The notes: generated from the letters alone by a model not told the origin. 64,000 nucleotides of DNA from Flavimobilis soli (GCF_002564025.1 NZ_PDJH01000001.1:1798001-1862000), one strand, 5' to 3'. Shown: positions 37,096 through 46,650, counted from the stretch's first letter. Program-made: numbers and translations.

Positions 37096-38132
37096 CCGCG
37101 ACCGCCACCCCCGCGCCGACCGTCGCCCTCGTGCGACGGTCGGCGCGCGTGCGCCTCCTGTGGCTCGCCGTGCTCGTCGCGCTGCTCGTCGCCGCAGGGG
37201 TCACGTCCCTCGCCGTCGGCTCGCGCCAGGTCGCGTGGCACGACGTCGTCGCCGCCCTCGGTGGCGCACGTGACGGGCTCGACCACGCCGCTGTCGCCGT
37301 GCGCGTGCCGCGCACGGCCCTCGCCGCCCTCGTCGGGGCGGCGCTCGGCCTCGCCGGCGCCGTCATGCAGGGCGTGACGCGTAACCCGCTCGCCGACCCG
37401 GGGATCCTCGGCGTGACGACCGGAGCGTCGCTCGCCGTCGTCGTCGGGATCGCCTGGTTCGGGCTGACCACCGCGACGAGCAAGGTGTGGGTCGCGATCC
37501 TCGGCGCCGGGGTGACCGCGGTGTTCGTGTACGTCATCGGGTCGCTCGGCCGCGGCGGAGCGACGCCCCTCAAGCTCGCGCTCGCGGGCGCCGCGACGTC
37601 CGCGGCCCTCTCGTCCTTCATCGCGGGTGTCGTTCTTGGCCGCAACGACATCTCCGGCACCGTCCGCTCGTGGCAGGTCGGCGGCGTGGGCGGAGCGACT
37701 TTCGCGACCATGACTCCCGTGCTGCCGTTCCTCGCGGCAGGTCTCGTCGTGTGCCTTGCGTGCGCGCGCAGCCTCGACTCCCTCGCCCTCGGGGACGACG
37801 TCGCCGCAGGCCTCGGCGAGAACGTCGCCGTCGCGCGCGGTGTTGCGTCCCTCGGCGCGATCGTCTTGTGCGGCGCGGCGACGTCGGTCGCAGGCCCGAT
37901 CGCCTTCGTCGGGCTCGTCGTCCCGCACGCGTGCCGCCTGATCGTCGGGCCCGCGCACCGGTGGCTCCTGCCGTTCTCCGCGCTCGCAGGCGCGTGCCTC
38001 CTGCTGCTGGGCGACGTCGTCGGACGTGTCGTCGCGCGGCCGGAGGAGATCGCGGTCGGCATCATCACCGCGATCGTGGGCGCACCGTTCTTCATCGCGA
38101 TCGTGCGCCGCAGGAAGGTGCGCGAGCTGTGA
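37092..38132 (+). CDS. Siderophore ABC transporter permease (FepD-like)
   Basis: A 346-aa FecCD permease. Signature segments are VRVPRTALAALVGAALGLAG, GVTRNPLADPGILGVTTGAS and GPIAFVGLVVPHACRLIVG. GTG start overlapping the binding-protein stop (GTGA). Heterodimer partner of the next gene. Confidence 0.94.
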   Translation: MTATATPAPTVALVRRSARVRLLWLAVLVALLVAAGVTSLAVGSRQVAWHDVVAALGGARDGLDHAAVAVRVPRTALAALVGAALGLAGAVMQGVTRNPLADPGILGVTTGASLAVVVGIAWFGLTTATSKVWVAILGAGVTAVFVYVIGSLGRGGATPLKLALAGAATSAALSSFIAGVVLGRNDISGTVRSWQVGGVGGATFATMTPVLPFLAAGLVVCLACARSLDSLALGDDVAAGLGENVAVARGVASLGAIVLCGAATSVAGPIAFVGLVVPHACRLIVGPAHRWLLPFSALAGACLLLLGDVVGRVVARPEEIAVGIITAIVGAPFFIAIVRRRKVREL

Positions 38133-39193
38133 CCGCGACCGTCGTCCCGCCCGCGCTCGCGGGGCCCGCGCTCGTCGCGAAGGTCGCTGCCGAGCGCCGT
38201 CGGCGCGCCCGGCGGCGCACCGGCGTGACCCTCGCGCTCGTCGCCGCGATCGTCGTTGTGTGGGCGTTGAGCCTCATGATCGGCAGGACGTTCTACGGCC
38301 CCGGAACCGTCCTCGACGTGCTGCTGGGACGTGACGCGGACGGTGCCACGTTCGCCGTCGGCCGCCTGCGACTCCCGCGCGCGACCCTCGGGCTGCTCGC
38401 CGGAGCGTGCTTCGGCCTCGCCGGCGTGACCTTCCAGACGATGCTCCGCAACCCGCTCGCCAGCCCCGACATCATCGGCATCAGCTCCGGTGCGAGCGTC
38501 GCCGCGACGTTCGCGATCGTCGTGCTCGGCCTCGACGGCGCCCAGGTGTCGCTCTTCGCGATCGTCGCCGGGCTCGGCGTCGCCCTGCTCATCTACGTGC
38601 TGTCCGTGAAGGACGGCGTCGCGGGAACGCGGCTCGTCCTCGTGGGGATCGGCGTCACCGCCATGCTCGAGGCAGTCACGACCTACCTGCTGCAGCGGGC
38701 CTCCGAGTGGGACGTCAACGAGGCCATGCGGTGGCTCACCGGGTCCCTCAACGGGTCGCGCTGGAGCGAGGTCGTGCCCGTGGCCGTCGCGCTCGCGGTG
38801 CTCGGACCCGTGCTCGCAGCGCTCGCACGCGACCTCGAGACGCTGCGCCTGGGCGACGACGCGGCGTCGGCCCTCGGGACGCGCGTCGGCCGCACGCGCC
38901 TCGGCGTCGTCGTCGCGGCCGTCGGGCTCATCGGGTTCGCGACGGCGGCTACCGGGCCGATCGCGTTCGTCGCGTTCCTCGCGGGGCCGATCGCAGCGCG
39001 GCTCGTCGGCCCCAACGGCTCGCTGCTCCTGCCGGCCGCGCTGACGGGCTCGCTGCTCGTGCTCCTCGCCGACCTCGTCGGTCAGCACGGTGTGGGCACG
39101 CGCTTCCCCGTCGGTGTCGTCACGGGCGTGCTGGGCGCGCCGTTCCTCGTCTACCTGATCATCCGTTCCCACCGTGCAGGAGGGTCGATATGA
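38129..39193 (+). CDS. Siderophore ABC transporter permease (FepG-like)
   Basis: A 354-aa FecCD permease with LRLPRATLGLLAGACFGLAG, TMLRNPLASPDIIGISSGAS and GPIAFVAFLAGPIAARLVG. A basic 30-residue cytoplasmic lead precedes the first helix. GTG start overlapping the previous stop. With the FepD-like protein it forms the channel. Confidence 0.94.
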   Translation: MTATVVPPALAGPALVAKVAAERRRRARRRTGVTLALVAAIVVVWALSLMIGRTFYGPGTVLDVLLGRDADGATFAVGRLRLPRATLGLLAGACFGLAGVTFQTMLRNPLASPDIIGISSGASVAATFAIVVLGLDGAQVSLFAIVAGLGVALLIYVLSVKDGVAGTRLVLVGIGVTAMLEAVTTYLLQRASEWDVNEAMRWLTGSLNGSRWSEVVPVAVALAVLGPVLAALARDLETLRLGDDAASALGTRVGRTRLGVVVAAVGLIGFATAATGPIAFVAFLAGPIAARLVGPNGSLLLPAALTGSLLVLLADLVGQHGVGTRFPVGVVTGVLGAPFLVYLIIRSHRAGGSI

Positions 39194-40020
39194 CCGCCGC
39201 CCACACGCTCGCCGCGACGAGCCTGACCGTCGGCTACCGCGACCGGGTCGTCATCGAAGGGCTCGACCTCACCGTGCCGCCCGGAGCCGTGACGGCGATC
39301 GTCGGCGCGAACGCGTGCGGCAAGTCGACTCTGCTGCGGTCGATGTCCCGGCTCCTCGCCCCGCAGCAGGGGCACGTGCTGCTCGACGGCCGCGCCGTCC
39401 ACGCGACGCCCGCCCGGCAGCTGGCACGCACCCTCGGGCTGCTCCCGCAGTCGCCCGTCGCGCCCGACGGCATCACCGTGGGCGACCTGGTCGGCCGCGG
39501 GAGGCACCCGCACCACGGCCTCATGTCGCGGTGGACCGCAGCCGACGACGTCGCCGTCGCGCAAGCCCTCGAGACGACCGGCACGGCCGACCTGATCGAC
39601 CGGCCGGTCGACGAGCTCTCGGGTGGCCAGCGGCAGCGCGTGTGGATCGCGATGGCGCTCGCGCAGCAGACGGACCTGCTGCTGCTCGACGAGCCGACGA
39701 CGTTCCTCGACGTCGCGCACCAGGTCGAGGTGCTCGACCTGCTGACCGACCTCAACCGCGCTCGCGGCACGACGGTCATCATGGTGCTGCACGACCTCAA
39801 CCTCGCAGCCCGCTACGCCGACCACCTCGTCGCAATGGTCGGCGGCGCGGTGCACGCGGCCGGCGCCCCGGGCGACGTGCTGACCGAGGACACGGTGCGG
39901 ACCGTGTTCGGCCTCGAGAGCCGGGTGATCGAGGACCCGACGTCCGGCCGACCGATGATGCTGCCGCTCGGGCGGCATCGTGTGGCGCCGACCGGCGTGG
40001 GCGGTGCGGCGGCGCGCTGA
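39190..40020 (+). CDS. Siderophore ABC transporter ATP-binding protein (FepC-like)
   Basis: A 276-aa ATPase: Walker A GANACGKST, signature LSGGQRQRVW, Walker B LLLDEPTTFLD, and switch His in VLHDLNLAARYADH. ATG overlapping the permease stop (ATGA). It energises the second iron uptake system. The C-terminal 30 residues (DPTSGRPMMLPLGRH) are typical of FepC relatives. Confidence 0.95.
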   Translation: MTAAHTLAATSLTVGYRDRVVIEGLDLTVPPGAVTAIVGANACGKSTLLRSMSRLLAPQQGHVLLDGRAVHATPARQLARTLGLLPQSPVAPDGITVGDLVGRGRHPHHGLMSRWTAADDVAVAQALETTGTADLIDRPVDELSGGQRQRVWIAMALAQQTDLLLLDEPTTFLDVAHQVEVLDLLTDLNRARGTTVIMVLHDLNLAARYADHLVAMVGGAVHAAGAPGDVLTEDTVRTVFGLESRVIEDPTSGRPMMLPLGRHRVAPTGVGGAAAR

Positions 40021-40050
40021 GCCAGCGGTCCGGGAGGGATGTTCACGCAG

Positions 40051-40058
40051 TGTATACA
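40051..40058. promoter_or_regulatory. Candidate PadR operator core
   Basis: TGTATACA, a perfect 8-bp dyad 20 bp before the padR start at 40079, similar in core to the ATGTAT/ATACAT operator at 6643. It suggests autoregulation of the padR-ABC operon. Confidence 0.45.
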
Positions 40059-40078
40059 TCGCGTGTAGTCTCCTGGCC

Positions 40079-40651
40079 ATGACAGTTCCGATGGCGATCC
40101 TCGCCTTCCTGGACAGCGGCCCGACGCACGGATTCGTCCTCAAGCGTCGGTACGACGAGCTGCTCGGTCACGGCCGGGAGCTCAAGTACGGCCAGGTCTA
40201 CGCCACGCTCGCGCGGCTCGAGCGCGACGGCCTCGCTGGCGGAGTGGGCATCGAGCACGGCGACGGCGCCGATCGGAAGGTCTACGCGATCACCCCCGCA
40301 GGCGCGGGCGAGCTCGACGCCTGGCTGAGCTCGCCGCACGTCCCCACAGGCAGGCCTTCGGAGCTCTTCACGAAAGTCGTCCTCGCCCTCGTCGCAGGCC
40401 GCGCCGCCGACGACGTCCTCGACACCCAGCGCCGCGCCTACCTTGCGCGCATGCGCGAGCTCACCGCCGCCCGGCGCGACGGCGACGTCGTCGACCGGCT
40501 GGCCGCCGACTACGAGATCGCGCACCTCGAGGCCGATCTCCGCTGGATCGAGCTCGCAGGCACACGCCTCGAGACGCTCGCGGAACAGGTCCGCGGCAGC
40601 ACGGCGAGCCCGACCGTGCCGGCCAGCACGAGCACCGAGGACGACCGATGA
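40079..40651 (+). CDS. PadR family regulator of an ABC exporter
   Basis: A 190-aa PadR protein: winged helix MAILAFLDSGPTHGFVLKRR and KYGQVYATLARLERDGL, then a C-terminal helical dimerisation segment. Its stop overlaps the ATPase start (ATGA). Such PadR-ATPase-FtsX operons often respond to cell-wall antibiotics or other toxic compounds, with PadR as repressor; the inducer here is unknown. Confidence 0.9.
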   Translation: MTVPMAILAFLDSGPTHGFVLKRRYDELLGHGRELKYGQVYATLARLERDGLAGGVGIEHGDGADRKVYAITPAGAGELDAWLSSPHVPTGRPSELFTKVVLALVAGRAADDVLDTQRRAYLARMRELTAARRDGDVVDRLAADYEIAHLEADLRWIELAGTRLETLAEQVRGSTASPTVPASTSTEDDR

Positions 40652-41340
40652 CCACGCCCGTCCTCACAGGAACCCACCTCGCCAAGGCCTTCGGCGCGAC
40701 GACTGCGCTCGTCGACGCGAGCGTCGCCGTCGCACCCGGGGAGATCGTCGCGATCATGGGACCGTCCGGCTCGGGCAAGTCCACACTCCTGCACCTCCTC
40801 GCCGGTCTCCTGCGACCGGACGCCGGCACCGTCGAGATCGCAGGCGTACGGATCGACACGATGTCGGAGCGGCAGCGCTCCGACGTCCGGCTGCGGCAGC
40901 TCGGCTTCGTCTTCCAGCACGGCGAGCTCGTCCCGGAGCTCACCGTCGTCGAGAACGTCGAGCTGCCGTTGCGCCTCACGGGCGTGAGCGCGCGACCAGC
41001 CCGGGTCCGCGCGCTCGAGGCTCTCGACCGGCTCGGGGTCGCCGGTGAGGCTGACCGTCGTCTCTCCGAGGTGTCAGGGGGACAGGCCCAGCGGGCGGCG
41101 GTCGCCCGCGCGCTCGTGCACGCACCGCCCGTCGTCCTCGCCGACGAGCCGACCGGCGCGCTCGACACGCTCACGGGCGAGCTCGTGCTCGAAGCGTTCG
41201 TCGATGCGGCGCGCGACCAGGGCACCGCCGTCGTCCTCGTCACGCACGACCTGCGCGTCGCGTCCTACGCGAGCCGTGACGTCCTCGTGCGAGACGGTCG
41301 CATCGTCGACCAGGCCGCACACGTCGGCGAGCCGCGATGA
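40648..41340 (+). CDS. ABC transporter ATPase (LolD/MacB type)
   Basis: A 230-aa ATPase: Walker A GPSGSGKST, Q-loop at FVFQHGELVPELTV, signature VSGGQAQRAAVARALV, Walker B VVLADEPTGALD, switch His in LVTHDLRVASYA. This is the mechanotransmission/MacB group that works with FtsX-like permeases. Overlaps both neighbours by 4 bp. Confidence 0.94.
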   Translation: MTTPVLTGTHLAKAFGATTALVDASVAVAPGEIVAIMGPSGSGKSTLLHLLAGLLRPDAGTVEIAGVRIDTMSERQRSDVRLRQLGFVFQHGELVPELTVVENVELPLRLTGVSARPARVRALEALDRLGVAGEADRRLSEVSGGQAQRAAVARALVHAPPVVLADEPTGALDTLTGELVLEAFVDAARDQGTAVVLVTHDLRVASYASRDVLVRDGRIVDQAAHVGEPR

Positions 41341-43358
41341 CATCCCTCGTCGACCTCGCCTGGCGGCTGGCCCGGGCCGGAGGTCGGCTGCGAGTCGGCG
41401 CGCAGCTCGGCGCGAACGTCCTGGGTGGGTTCGTGCTCGCACTCGCCGCGGCTCTGCAGGGCGCCGCCCTGACCGACACCACCTCCGGTTCCGCGCGCCT
41501 CGTGCTCGCCGGCGGGACGGGTGTTGTGCTCCTGCCCCTTGTCATCCTGCTCGTCACGGTCGGCCGGTTGTCTGCCGCGACGCGTGACCGTCGGCTCGCC
41601 TCTCTGCGGGTCCTCGGACTCACTCCCGCGCGGACGCGCACCGTCGGCGCGCTCGAAGCCGGCCTGCTGGCCGCGGCGGGTGCGGTCGCGGGCGTGCTCC
41701 TCGCGATCCCCGTGGCACCGCTGAGCGCAGGGTGGCGGTACACGGTCGCAGGCACCTATCACGGGTTGCCGGAGCCGCTCCGTGTCACTCCATCACTCGC
41801 CGCAGGGGTCGTCGTCGTGCTCGTTGCGACCGCGGGCCTCGCGTCCGTGGCCGGGACGTGGCGGCTCGCGTCCTCCCCCCTTGTTCGGCGTGCCGCGAGC
41901 ACGCGTCGCCTGCCGTTGCCGTGGGCGCTCGCGCCGCTCGGCGCGGGACTCGCGCTCACCGCGTGGCTCGCGGCGGGCATGCCCGGGACCATCAAGACGC
42001 TGGAGCCTGACGGCGCCGTTGTCGGGGGAGCGGTACGTCTCGCCCAGATCCAGGAGTCGGACGTCCCGGTCGGGTTCGTGATCGCTGGCTGCGTGGTGCT
42101 GCTCGCCGTGGGCTCCGCCTATGTGCCGTCGCTCGTCGCGTCGTGGTGCGCGGGGATCCTCGTGGGCACCCGCCGCACGGCCGCAGTCCTTGCAGGTCGG
42201 GGGATGCAGACGGAGCCGACGTCGGTCTCGCGCGTCGTGGCGAGCGTGTCGGTGGTCGTGCTGTTGACGACGTGTGCGGCGGGCTACCTCGGAGCTCTGA
42301 CGTACGACGAGCAGTACCGGCTCGAGAAGCTCGCGGCGGACGGTGGGCCGATCAGCATCCTGCTCGAGGTGGAGGGTGCGGGCGAGGACGACGAGAGCGC
42401 GGCCGTCTCGGAGGTCGGGCGTCCGCACGGCCTGACGGCGGGGGACATCAGGGCTGCGACTGCGTTGCCGCAGGTCCTGGCTGTCGCGCCGTCCTACATG
42501 CGGCTGGATGACGACGGACTGCCCGTCCAGGGCAGCGAGGTGTTCGTCGGCACGTGCGAGCAGCTCGCTCGCCTCGTCGTGGTGACGGGGTGCCGGGATG
42601 ACCGGGCGGCGCACATCGTCGGGCGGGGCCACGAGCGGGCTGCCGACACATCGGTCACGCTCATGAGCCACGTGAGCATCGAGGATCAGGACGCCATCAC
42701 CGTCGACGTCTCCGACGCCCCGATCGTGGCTGACGCCGACGCGACGGGCGAGCTGTGGGAGGGCGTCGTCGGGGGCGGGGGGAGCATCGGACCCGTGCCG
42801 TTCGGCCTCTTCGTGCCGACCGCGCTCCTGGGGGCGGATCCGCCGCCCGTCATGATGGCCACGCTGTTCGCGCACGGCGGCCCCGAGGCAGCGCAGGAGG
42901 TTGCGGACGAGCTCGCGACGCTCGGTGTCGCCGCACACCTGCCCGACCTCGAGACGTACGCGTCCGTGCAGGCGCAGCGTTCGCTGCTGCTGACGTTCGT
43001 CGCGTGGTTCGTCGGCCTCGGGTGCTTGGGGATCGTGCTCGCGGCAGTCGACCGTCAGCAGGAGCGGCGTCGCACGGTGGCCCGGCTCGTCGCCGTCGGT
43101 GTGCCGCCGCGGACCCTCCTCGCCGCGCAGGCCGTGCAGGTGCTCCTGCCGCTGGGTGCCGGAGTCGTCCTCGCTGCCAGCTGCGGCTTGATCCTCGTGG
43201 GGGCGGTCGCCTGGTCGACCGGCACGGGGCTCGGTGTGATCGGCGCGGGGGTGCCGCTCTTCCTCGGCGTCGTCGCGAGTGTCGTCACCCTCGTGCCGCT
43301 CCTCACGCTGCCTGCCGCGACGACCCGGCTCACCCCAGAGCTCCTCCGCGAGGAGTGA
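41337..43358 (+). CDS. FtsX-like ABC transporter permease
   Basis: A 673-aa membrane protein. An N-terminal helix, two FtsX-type three-helix bundles (about 60-180 and 560-670) and a large extracellular region (about 330-540) are visible. [21 protein letters not shown] and [21 protein letters not shown] are the repeated coupling segments. It is the partner of the upstream ATPase. The extracellular part is acidic; the transported or sensed molecule is unknown. Confidence 0.9.
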   Translation: MTSLVDLAWRLARAGGRLRVGAQLGANVLGGFVLALAAALQGAALTDTTSGSARLVLAGGTGVVLLPLVILLVTVGRLSAATRDRRLASLRVLGLTPARTRTVGALEAGLLAAAGAVAGVLLAIPVAPLSAGWRYTVAGTYHGLPEPLRVTPSLAAGVVVVLVATAGLASVAGTWRLASSPLVRRAASTRRLPLPWALAPLGAGLALTAWLAAGMPGTIKTLEPDGAVVGGAVRLAQIQESDVPVGFVIAGCVVLLAVGSAYVPSLVASWCAGILVGTRRTAAVLAGRGMQTEPTSVSRVVASVSVVVLLTTCAAGYLGALTYDEQYRLEKLAADGGPISILLEVEGAGEDDESAAVSEVGRPHGLTAGDIRAATALPQVLAVAPSYMRLDDDGLPVQGSEVFVGTCEQLARLVVVTGCRDDRAAHIVGRGHERAADTSVTLMSHVSIEDQDAITVDVSDAPIVADADATGELWEGVVGGGGSIGPVPFGLFVPTALLGADPPPVMMATLFAHGGPEAAQEVADELATLGVAAHLPDLETYASVQAQRSLLLTFVAWFVGLGCLGIVLAAVDRQQERRRTVARLVAVGVPPRTLLAAQAVQVLLPLGAGVVLAASCGLILVGAVAWSTGTGLGVIGAGVPLFLGVVASVVTLVPLLTLPAATTRLTPELLREE

Positions 43359-43362
43359 GGCG

Positions 43363-43397
43363 CGTGTCGTGCCGGGGCAGGGGGCCGGCACGACACG
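43363..43397 (+). terminator. Terminator of the padR-ABC operon, with a short tandem repeat
   Basis: Perfect 13-bp stem (43363-43375 with 43385-43397) with a 9-nt loop, right after the FtsX stop. It overlaps a direct repeat of the 13-mer CACGACACGTGGC (about 43389-43414, then a partial third unit). Confidence 0.75.
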
Positions 43398-43495
43398 TGG
43401 CCACGACACGTGGCCACGACGCGCGCCCAGGGCGCGCGGAGACTGCGAGGCAGCCGCCCGTGGACCAGTCGGCCCACCCCGGGGAGGATGAGCAC

Positions 43496-43831
43496 GTGAC
43501 CCTCGCCCGATCGATCATCCTGTTCGTCGTCGCCGCGCTCTTCGAGATCGGCGGCGCCTGGCTCGTATGGCAAGGCGTGCGCGAGCACCGCGGCTGGCTG
43601 TGGATCGGCGCGGGCGTCATCAGCCTCGGGCTCTACGGGTTCTTCGCGACGCTCCAGCCGGACGCGAGCTTCGGCCGGATCCTCGCCGCGTACGGCGGGG
43701 TGTTCATCGTCGGGTCGCTCGTATGGGGCATGGCGGTCGACGGCTTCCGGCCCGACCGGTGGGACGTCCTCGGTGCGCTCGTCTGCCTGGTGGGCGTCGC
43801 CCTGATCATGTACGCGCCGCGGTCGGCGTGA
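43496..43831 (+). CDS. ynfA: YnfA/UPF0060 family membrane protein
   Basis: A 111-aa protein with four membrane helices: [21 protein letters not shown] at the start, [16 protein letters not shown], and [20 protein letters not shown], as in YnfA, a small SMR-like family. GTG start at 43496. An efflux role is suspected for the family. It stands alone between the ABC operon terminator and a pentapeptide-repeat gene. Confidence 0.9.
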   Translation: MTLARSIILFVVAALFEIGGAWLVWQGVREHRGWLWIGAGVISLGLYGFFATLQPDASFGRILAAYGGVFIVGSLVWGMAVDGFRPDRWDVLGALVCLVGVALIMYAPRSA

Positions 43832-43854
43832 GGCCGGCGCGGGAGAATCGGTTC

Positions 43855-44514
43855 ATGCCTCCGAAGCGTCCTGTCGTTGCACCGCACCTCAGTCCTCTCA
43901 CCCTCGGCCACCTCGAGCCCGGCAGTGCGGCGGACCTGCAGACCGGCGACGATGTCGAGGCGCTCGAGATCGAGGGCGTGGCCGTCGAGAGACTCGACCT
44001 CACCGGAGTGACGATCCGCGAGTCCCGCCTGGTCGCGCTCGCGGCAGGGGAAGCGGAGCTGCGCTCCGCGCGGCTCCTCGAGACGCGCATCGAGCGGCCC
44101 AACATCCCCGTGCTGCGGGGCGCTCGCGGCTCGTGGTACGACGTCGTCCTCGAAGGTGGGCGCATCGGTGCGTCCGAGCTCTACGACAGCTCGTGGCGCT
44201 CTGTCCACGTGGTCGGCTGCAAGCTCGGCTACGTGAACCTGCGCGGCGCGCACCTGCGCGACGTCATGTTCACCGACTGCACGATCGACGAGCTCGACCT
44301 CGTGCAGGCGAAGCTCGACCGGGTCGCGTTCGCCGACACGACGGTCGGCCGGCTCGACGTGCGGGAAGCGCGGCTCACGGACGTCGACCTCCGCGGTGCG
44401 GAGCTCGACGGTATCGACGGCGTCGCGTCCCTGCGCGGAGCGACGATCGACGGGCACCAGCTCGTCCGCCTCGCGCCGCTGCTCGCGCGGGAGGTGGGCC
44501 TGCGCGTCGAGTGA
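43855..44514 (+). CDS. Pentapeptide-repeat protein
   Basis: A 219-aa soluble protein with regular five-residue periodicity over about residues 45-200: repeats of the type (A/D)-(L/V)-x-x-x, e.g. EIEGV AVERL DLTGV TIRES and VNLRG AHLRD VMFTD. This gives a right-handed beta helix. Some such proteins mimic DNA and protect gyrase; most are of unknown role. ATG start at 43855; 23 bp after ynfA, so possibly cotranscribed. Followed by a family B palindrome. Confidence 0.85.
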   Translation: MPPKRPVVAPHLSPLTLGHLEPGSAADLQTGDDVEALEIEGVAVERLDLTGVTIRESRLVALAAGEAELRSARLLETRIERPNIPVLRGARGSWYDVVLEGGRIGASELYDSSWRSVHVVGCKLGYVNLRGAHLRDVMFTDCTIDELDLVQAKLDRVAFADTTVGRLDVREARLTDVDLRGAELDGIDGVASLRGATIDGHQLVRLAPLLAREVGLRVE

Positions 44515-44533
44515 CGCGCTGCACAGCCTTCCA

Positions 44534-44641
44534 TCGAGGTAGGTGGGTGCACGCAAGGTAGGGGAGTGCGCTCGAGGTAGGGCCCTGGACGGCCCTACCT
44601 TGCGTAAGGGGGCCTACCTCGCGTGCCCGGGCCTACCTCGG
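44534..44641. repeat. Family B palindromic array, copy 2 (largest)
   Basis: Three forward units (GAGGTAGG or AAGGTAGG, at about 44535, 44555 and 44574) face three inverted units (CCTACC, at about 44594, 44613 and 44632) around a centre at about 44587. It lies between the convergent pentapeptide-repeat and SDR genes. Confidence 0.8.
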
Positions 44642-44673
44642 CAAACCCTGCTCGGGCCGGTGACGGCGATCTG

Positions 44674-45318
44674 TCAGTAGGCGACCGTGAAGCGGGTGCG
44701 GCGGTGGGCCGGCCGCTCGATCTCGTCGACGACCGCGATCGCGAAGTCTTCGCCCGAGATGAAGGACGTGCCGTCGTCGTCGGTGAGCAGGACGTCACCG
44801 CCGACGCGGTACGACCCCGTGCGCTCGCCGGGAGCGTAGGAGCCGTAGCCGGCGGCCGGGCTGACCATGAACCAGTCGAGGTCCTCGGCCGAGTCGCGCA
44901 GGGCGTCGAGGACGCCGACCATGGTCTGCGCCTCGGCGCGGAACGCTTCCGGGAACTCGGGGCCGTCGACGAGCAGTGGACCGCCCTCGACGACGTGCAG
45001 CGAACCTGCGCCGCCGATGATCCCGAAGCGGGCGCCGGCCTGCGCGGTGGCCGCAGCAGCGGCGAGGACCACGTCCTGGAAGGTGTCCGTGAGCGGGCCG
45101 CGGGGGGCGAGGGAGTGCACGACGACGTCGGCCCCGTCTGCGACGTGCGCGAGGGTGTCGGCGTCGAGCGCGTCGCCCGTCCGGTACGTGACACCGTCGA
45201 TCTGGTCGGCGGGGAGGGTGCGGCTGATGGACGTCACCTCGTGACCGCGGGCGACAGCCTCGCGGAGGATGTTGCTGCCGGTGTAGCCGGTTCCGCCGAG
45301 CACGGTGATGCGGGTCAT
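44674..45318 (-). CDS. NAD(P)H-binding SDR-like protein
   Basis: A 214-aa Rossmann protein: N-terminal VLGGTGYTGSNILREAVARG nucleotide-binding loop, then VVHSLAP and FGIIGGAGSL segments as in the atypical SDR / YwnB-type NAD(P)H-binding group. Lacks the classical YxxxK pair. Starts at an ATG behind AGGAGG. It is divergent from the HxlR regulator next door, which probably controls it, as in many redox-stress pairs. Confidence 0.9.
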   Translation of the reverse strand: MTRITVLGGTGYTGSNILREAVARGHEVTSISRTLPADQIDGVTYRTGDALDADTLAHVADGADVVVHSLAPRGPLTDTFQDVVLAAAAATAQAGARFGIIGGAGSLHVVEGGPLLVDGPEFPEAFRAEAQTMVGVLDALRDSAEDLDWFMVSPAAGYGSYAPGERTGSYRVGGDVLLTDDDGTSFISGEDFAIAVVDEIERPAHRRTRFTVAY

Positions 45319-45369
45319 GGGTCCTCCTGGGTCTGGTGGGCGCTGCGCGCCGGGGCTATCCTCACCATA

Positions 45370-45404
45370 GGAGAGTCACTCTCCATGCGAAAGTACGCAC
45401 TTTC
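45370..45404. promoter_or_regulatory. Two dyads in the SDR/HxlR intergenic region
   Basis: GGAGAGTCACTCTCC (45370-45384) and GAAAGTACGCACTTTC (45389-45404), both perfect inverted repeats between the divergent genes. They are likely HxlR operators or promoter elements. Confidence 0.5.
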
Positions 45405-45423
45405 CGGTAACCGAGGAGCGACC

Positions 45424-45786
45424 ATGACACAGCCCTGGGACCCCTACGCGCGGGGCTGCCCGTCCCGCGTCGTCCTCGACCGCATCGGCGACCGCTGGAC
45501 CGTCCTCCTCGTCGGCGCGCTCGCTGACGGACCGCGCCGGTTCGGCGAGCTCGCACGCGACGTCGACGGCATCTCGCAGAAGATGCTCACCCAGACGCTC
45601 CGCTCCCTCGAGCGCGACGGCCTCGTGCGCCGCACGGTCCACGCCGTCGTCCCGCCGCGCGTCGACTACGAGCTGACCGACGCCGGGCGCTCCCTCCTCG
45701 GCCCGCTCAGTGCGCTCACCGCATGGGCTGTCGACCACATGGACGACATCGTCGTGGCGCGCGAGCAGTTCGACGCGGTGACGTAG
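45424..45786 (+). CDS. HxlR family regulator
   Basis: A 120-aa winged-helix regulator. The GCPSRVVLDRIGDRWTVLLV start (Cys11 of the type that senses electrophiles or oxidants in some HxlR proteins), the wing and a dimerisation helix are visible. ATG at 45424 with a GAGGAG site; an upstream in-frame ATG at 45385 is inside the dyads and is less likely. It is divergent from the SDR gene. Confidence 0.9.
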   Translation: MTQPWDPYARGCPSRVVLDRIGDRWTVLLVGALADGPRRFGELARDVDGISQKMLTQTLRSLERDGLVRRTVHAVVPPRVDYELTDAGRSLLGPLSALTAWAVDHMDDIVVAREQFDAVT

Positions 45787-45838
45787 ATGCACCCCCGTCC
45801 GACGTCGCGGACCCCCAGGAACGTGGGTAGGGACCGCC

Positions 45839-45979
45839 TTGATCCTCGAGGACGCGCTCGGCCCGTCGCACGGACGGGGCATCGCGTTACCGCTGGCGCT
45901 CGCGGCCGGTGCCGCGGCGTTCGTGGTGGCGCTCTGGCCGCGACGGCCCGGTCGTGGGACCGACTATCGGGCGCCCTGA
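45839..45979 (+). CDS. Candidate 46-aa membrane protein
   Basis: A short frame from a TTG at 45839. After an acidic lead, one clear hydrophobic segment (GIALPLALAAGAAAFVVALW) is followed by a basic tail. The ribosome site is weak and its 3' end overlaps the alkD-like gene by 16 bp on the other strand. It could be real or chance in GC-rich DNA. Confidence 0.3.
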   Translation: MILEDALGPSHGRGIALPLALAAGAAAFVVALWPRRPGRGTDYRAP

Positions 45980-46650
45980 CGGCGGACCATCTCGTCGATC
46001 CAGATCGGCGCGAACGGTGAGACGCACCCGGGCGCTGTCGGGTAGTCCTTGAGCACCTCGAGGCGCTCGCCGATCGCGACCGCGCGCTCGCGGAGCTCGG
46101 GGTGGTGGATGCCGATCGTCGCGAGGCACTCGTTCATCGCCCACTGGAGGCGGTCCGGGGCGTCCTTCATGTGCGTCTCGACCAGGTCGAGCAGGGCGGG
46201 CAGGTCGAGCCCCTCGGGCTTCTTCGCGACGCGGACCGACGTCAGCGCCCAAGCGGCGGCCGTGACTACCGGGTCGGCGTCGTCGAACCACTCCGCGCGC
46301 AGGTCCTCGGCGTGCGGGCTCTTCTTGACGACATAGCTGAGCAGCCAGTCGAGCACCTTCGGCGCCCGCGCCTCGCGCATCATCGTGTCGAGCTCGGCCG
46401 CCGAGAACGCCTTGGGCCGGCAGACCAGCAGCGCGACGAGGCGGGTGGCGGCGTCCCCGGTCGCCCACAGCTCGAGCGCGAGCTCGTGCTGCGTCTTGAG
46501 GCGGGTCGCGACCGCCCGCAGCTTCGTCAGGTTCACGCCGTGCTCGTCGCCGTGCCGCTCGTTGACCGCACGGATCTTCGGGTCCTCGAGCGCGGCGAGC
46601 TCGGCCTGGATCTCGGCGACGGTCGCGGCCGTCTGTGCGTGCGTCGTCAT
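45964..46650 (-). CDS. DNA alkylation repair protein (AlkD-like HEAT)
   Basis: A 228-aa all-helical protein with HEAT-like repeats. DMMREARAPKVLDWLLSYVV-like helices, EWFDDADPVVTAAAWALTSV and a C-terminal helix fit the AlkD-like family that removes bulky or methylated bases. The start is the ATG at 46650; an in-frame ATG at 46680 would add ten residues. The catalytic Asp/Trp set cannot be confirmed by eye. A family B palindrome lies upstream. Confidence 0.8.
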   Translation of the reverse strand: MTTHAQTAATVAEIQAELAALEDPKIRAVNERHGDEHGVNLTKLRAVATRLKTQHELALELWATGDAATRLVALLVCRPKAFSAAELDTMMREARAPKVLDWLLSYVVKKSPHAEDLRAEWFDDADPVVTAAAWALTSVRVAKKPEGLDLPALLDLVETHMKDAPDRLQWAMNECLATIGIHHPELRERAVAIGERLEVLKDYPTAPGCVSPFAPIWIDEMVRRQGAR

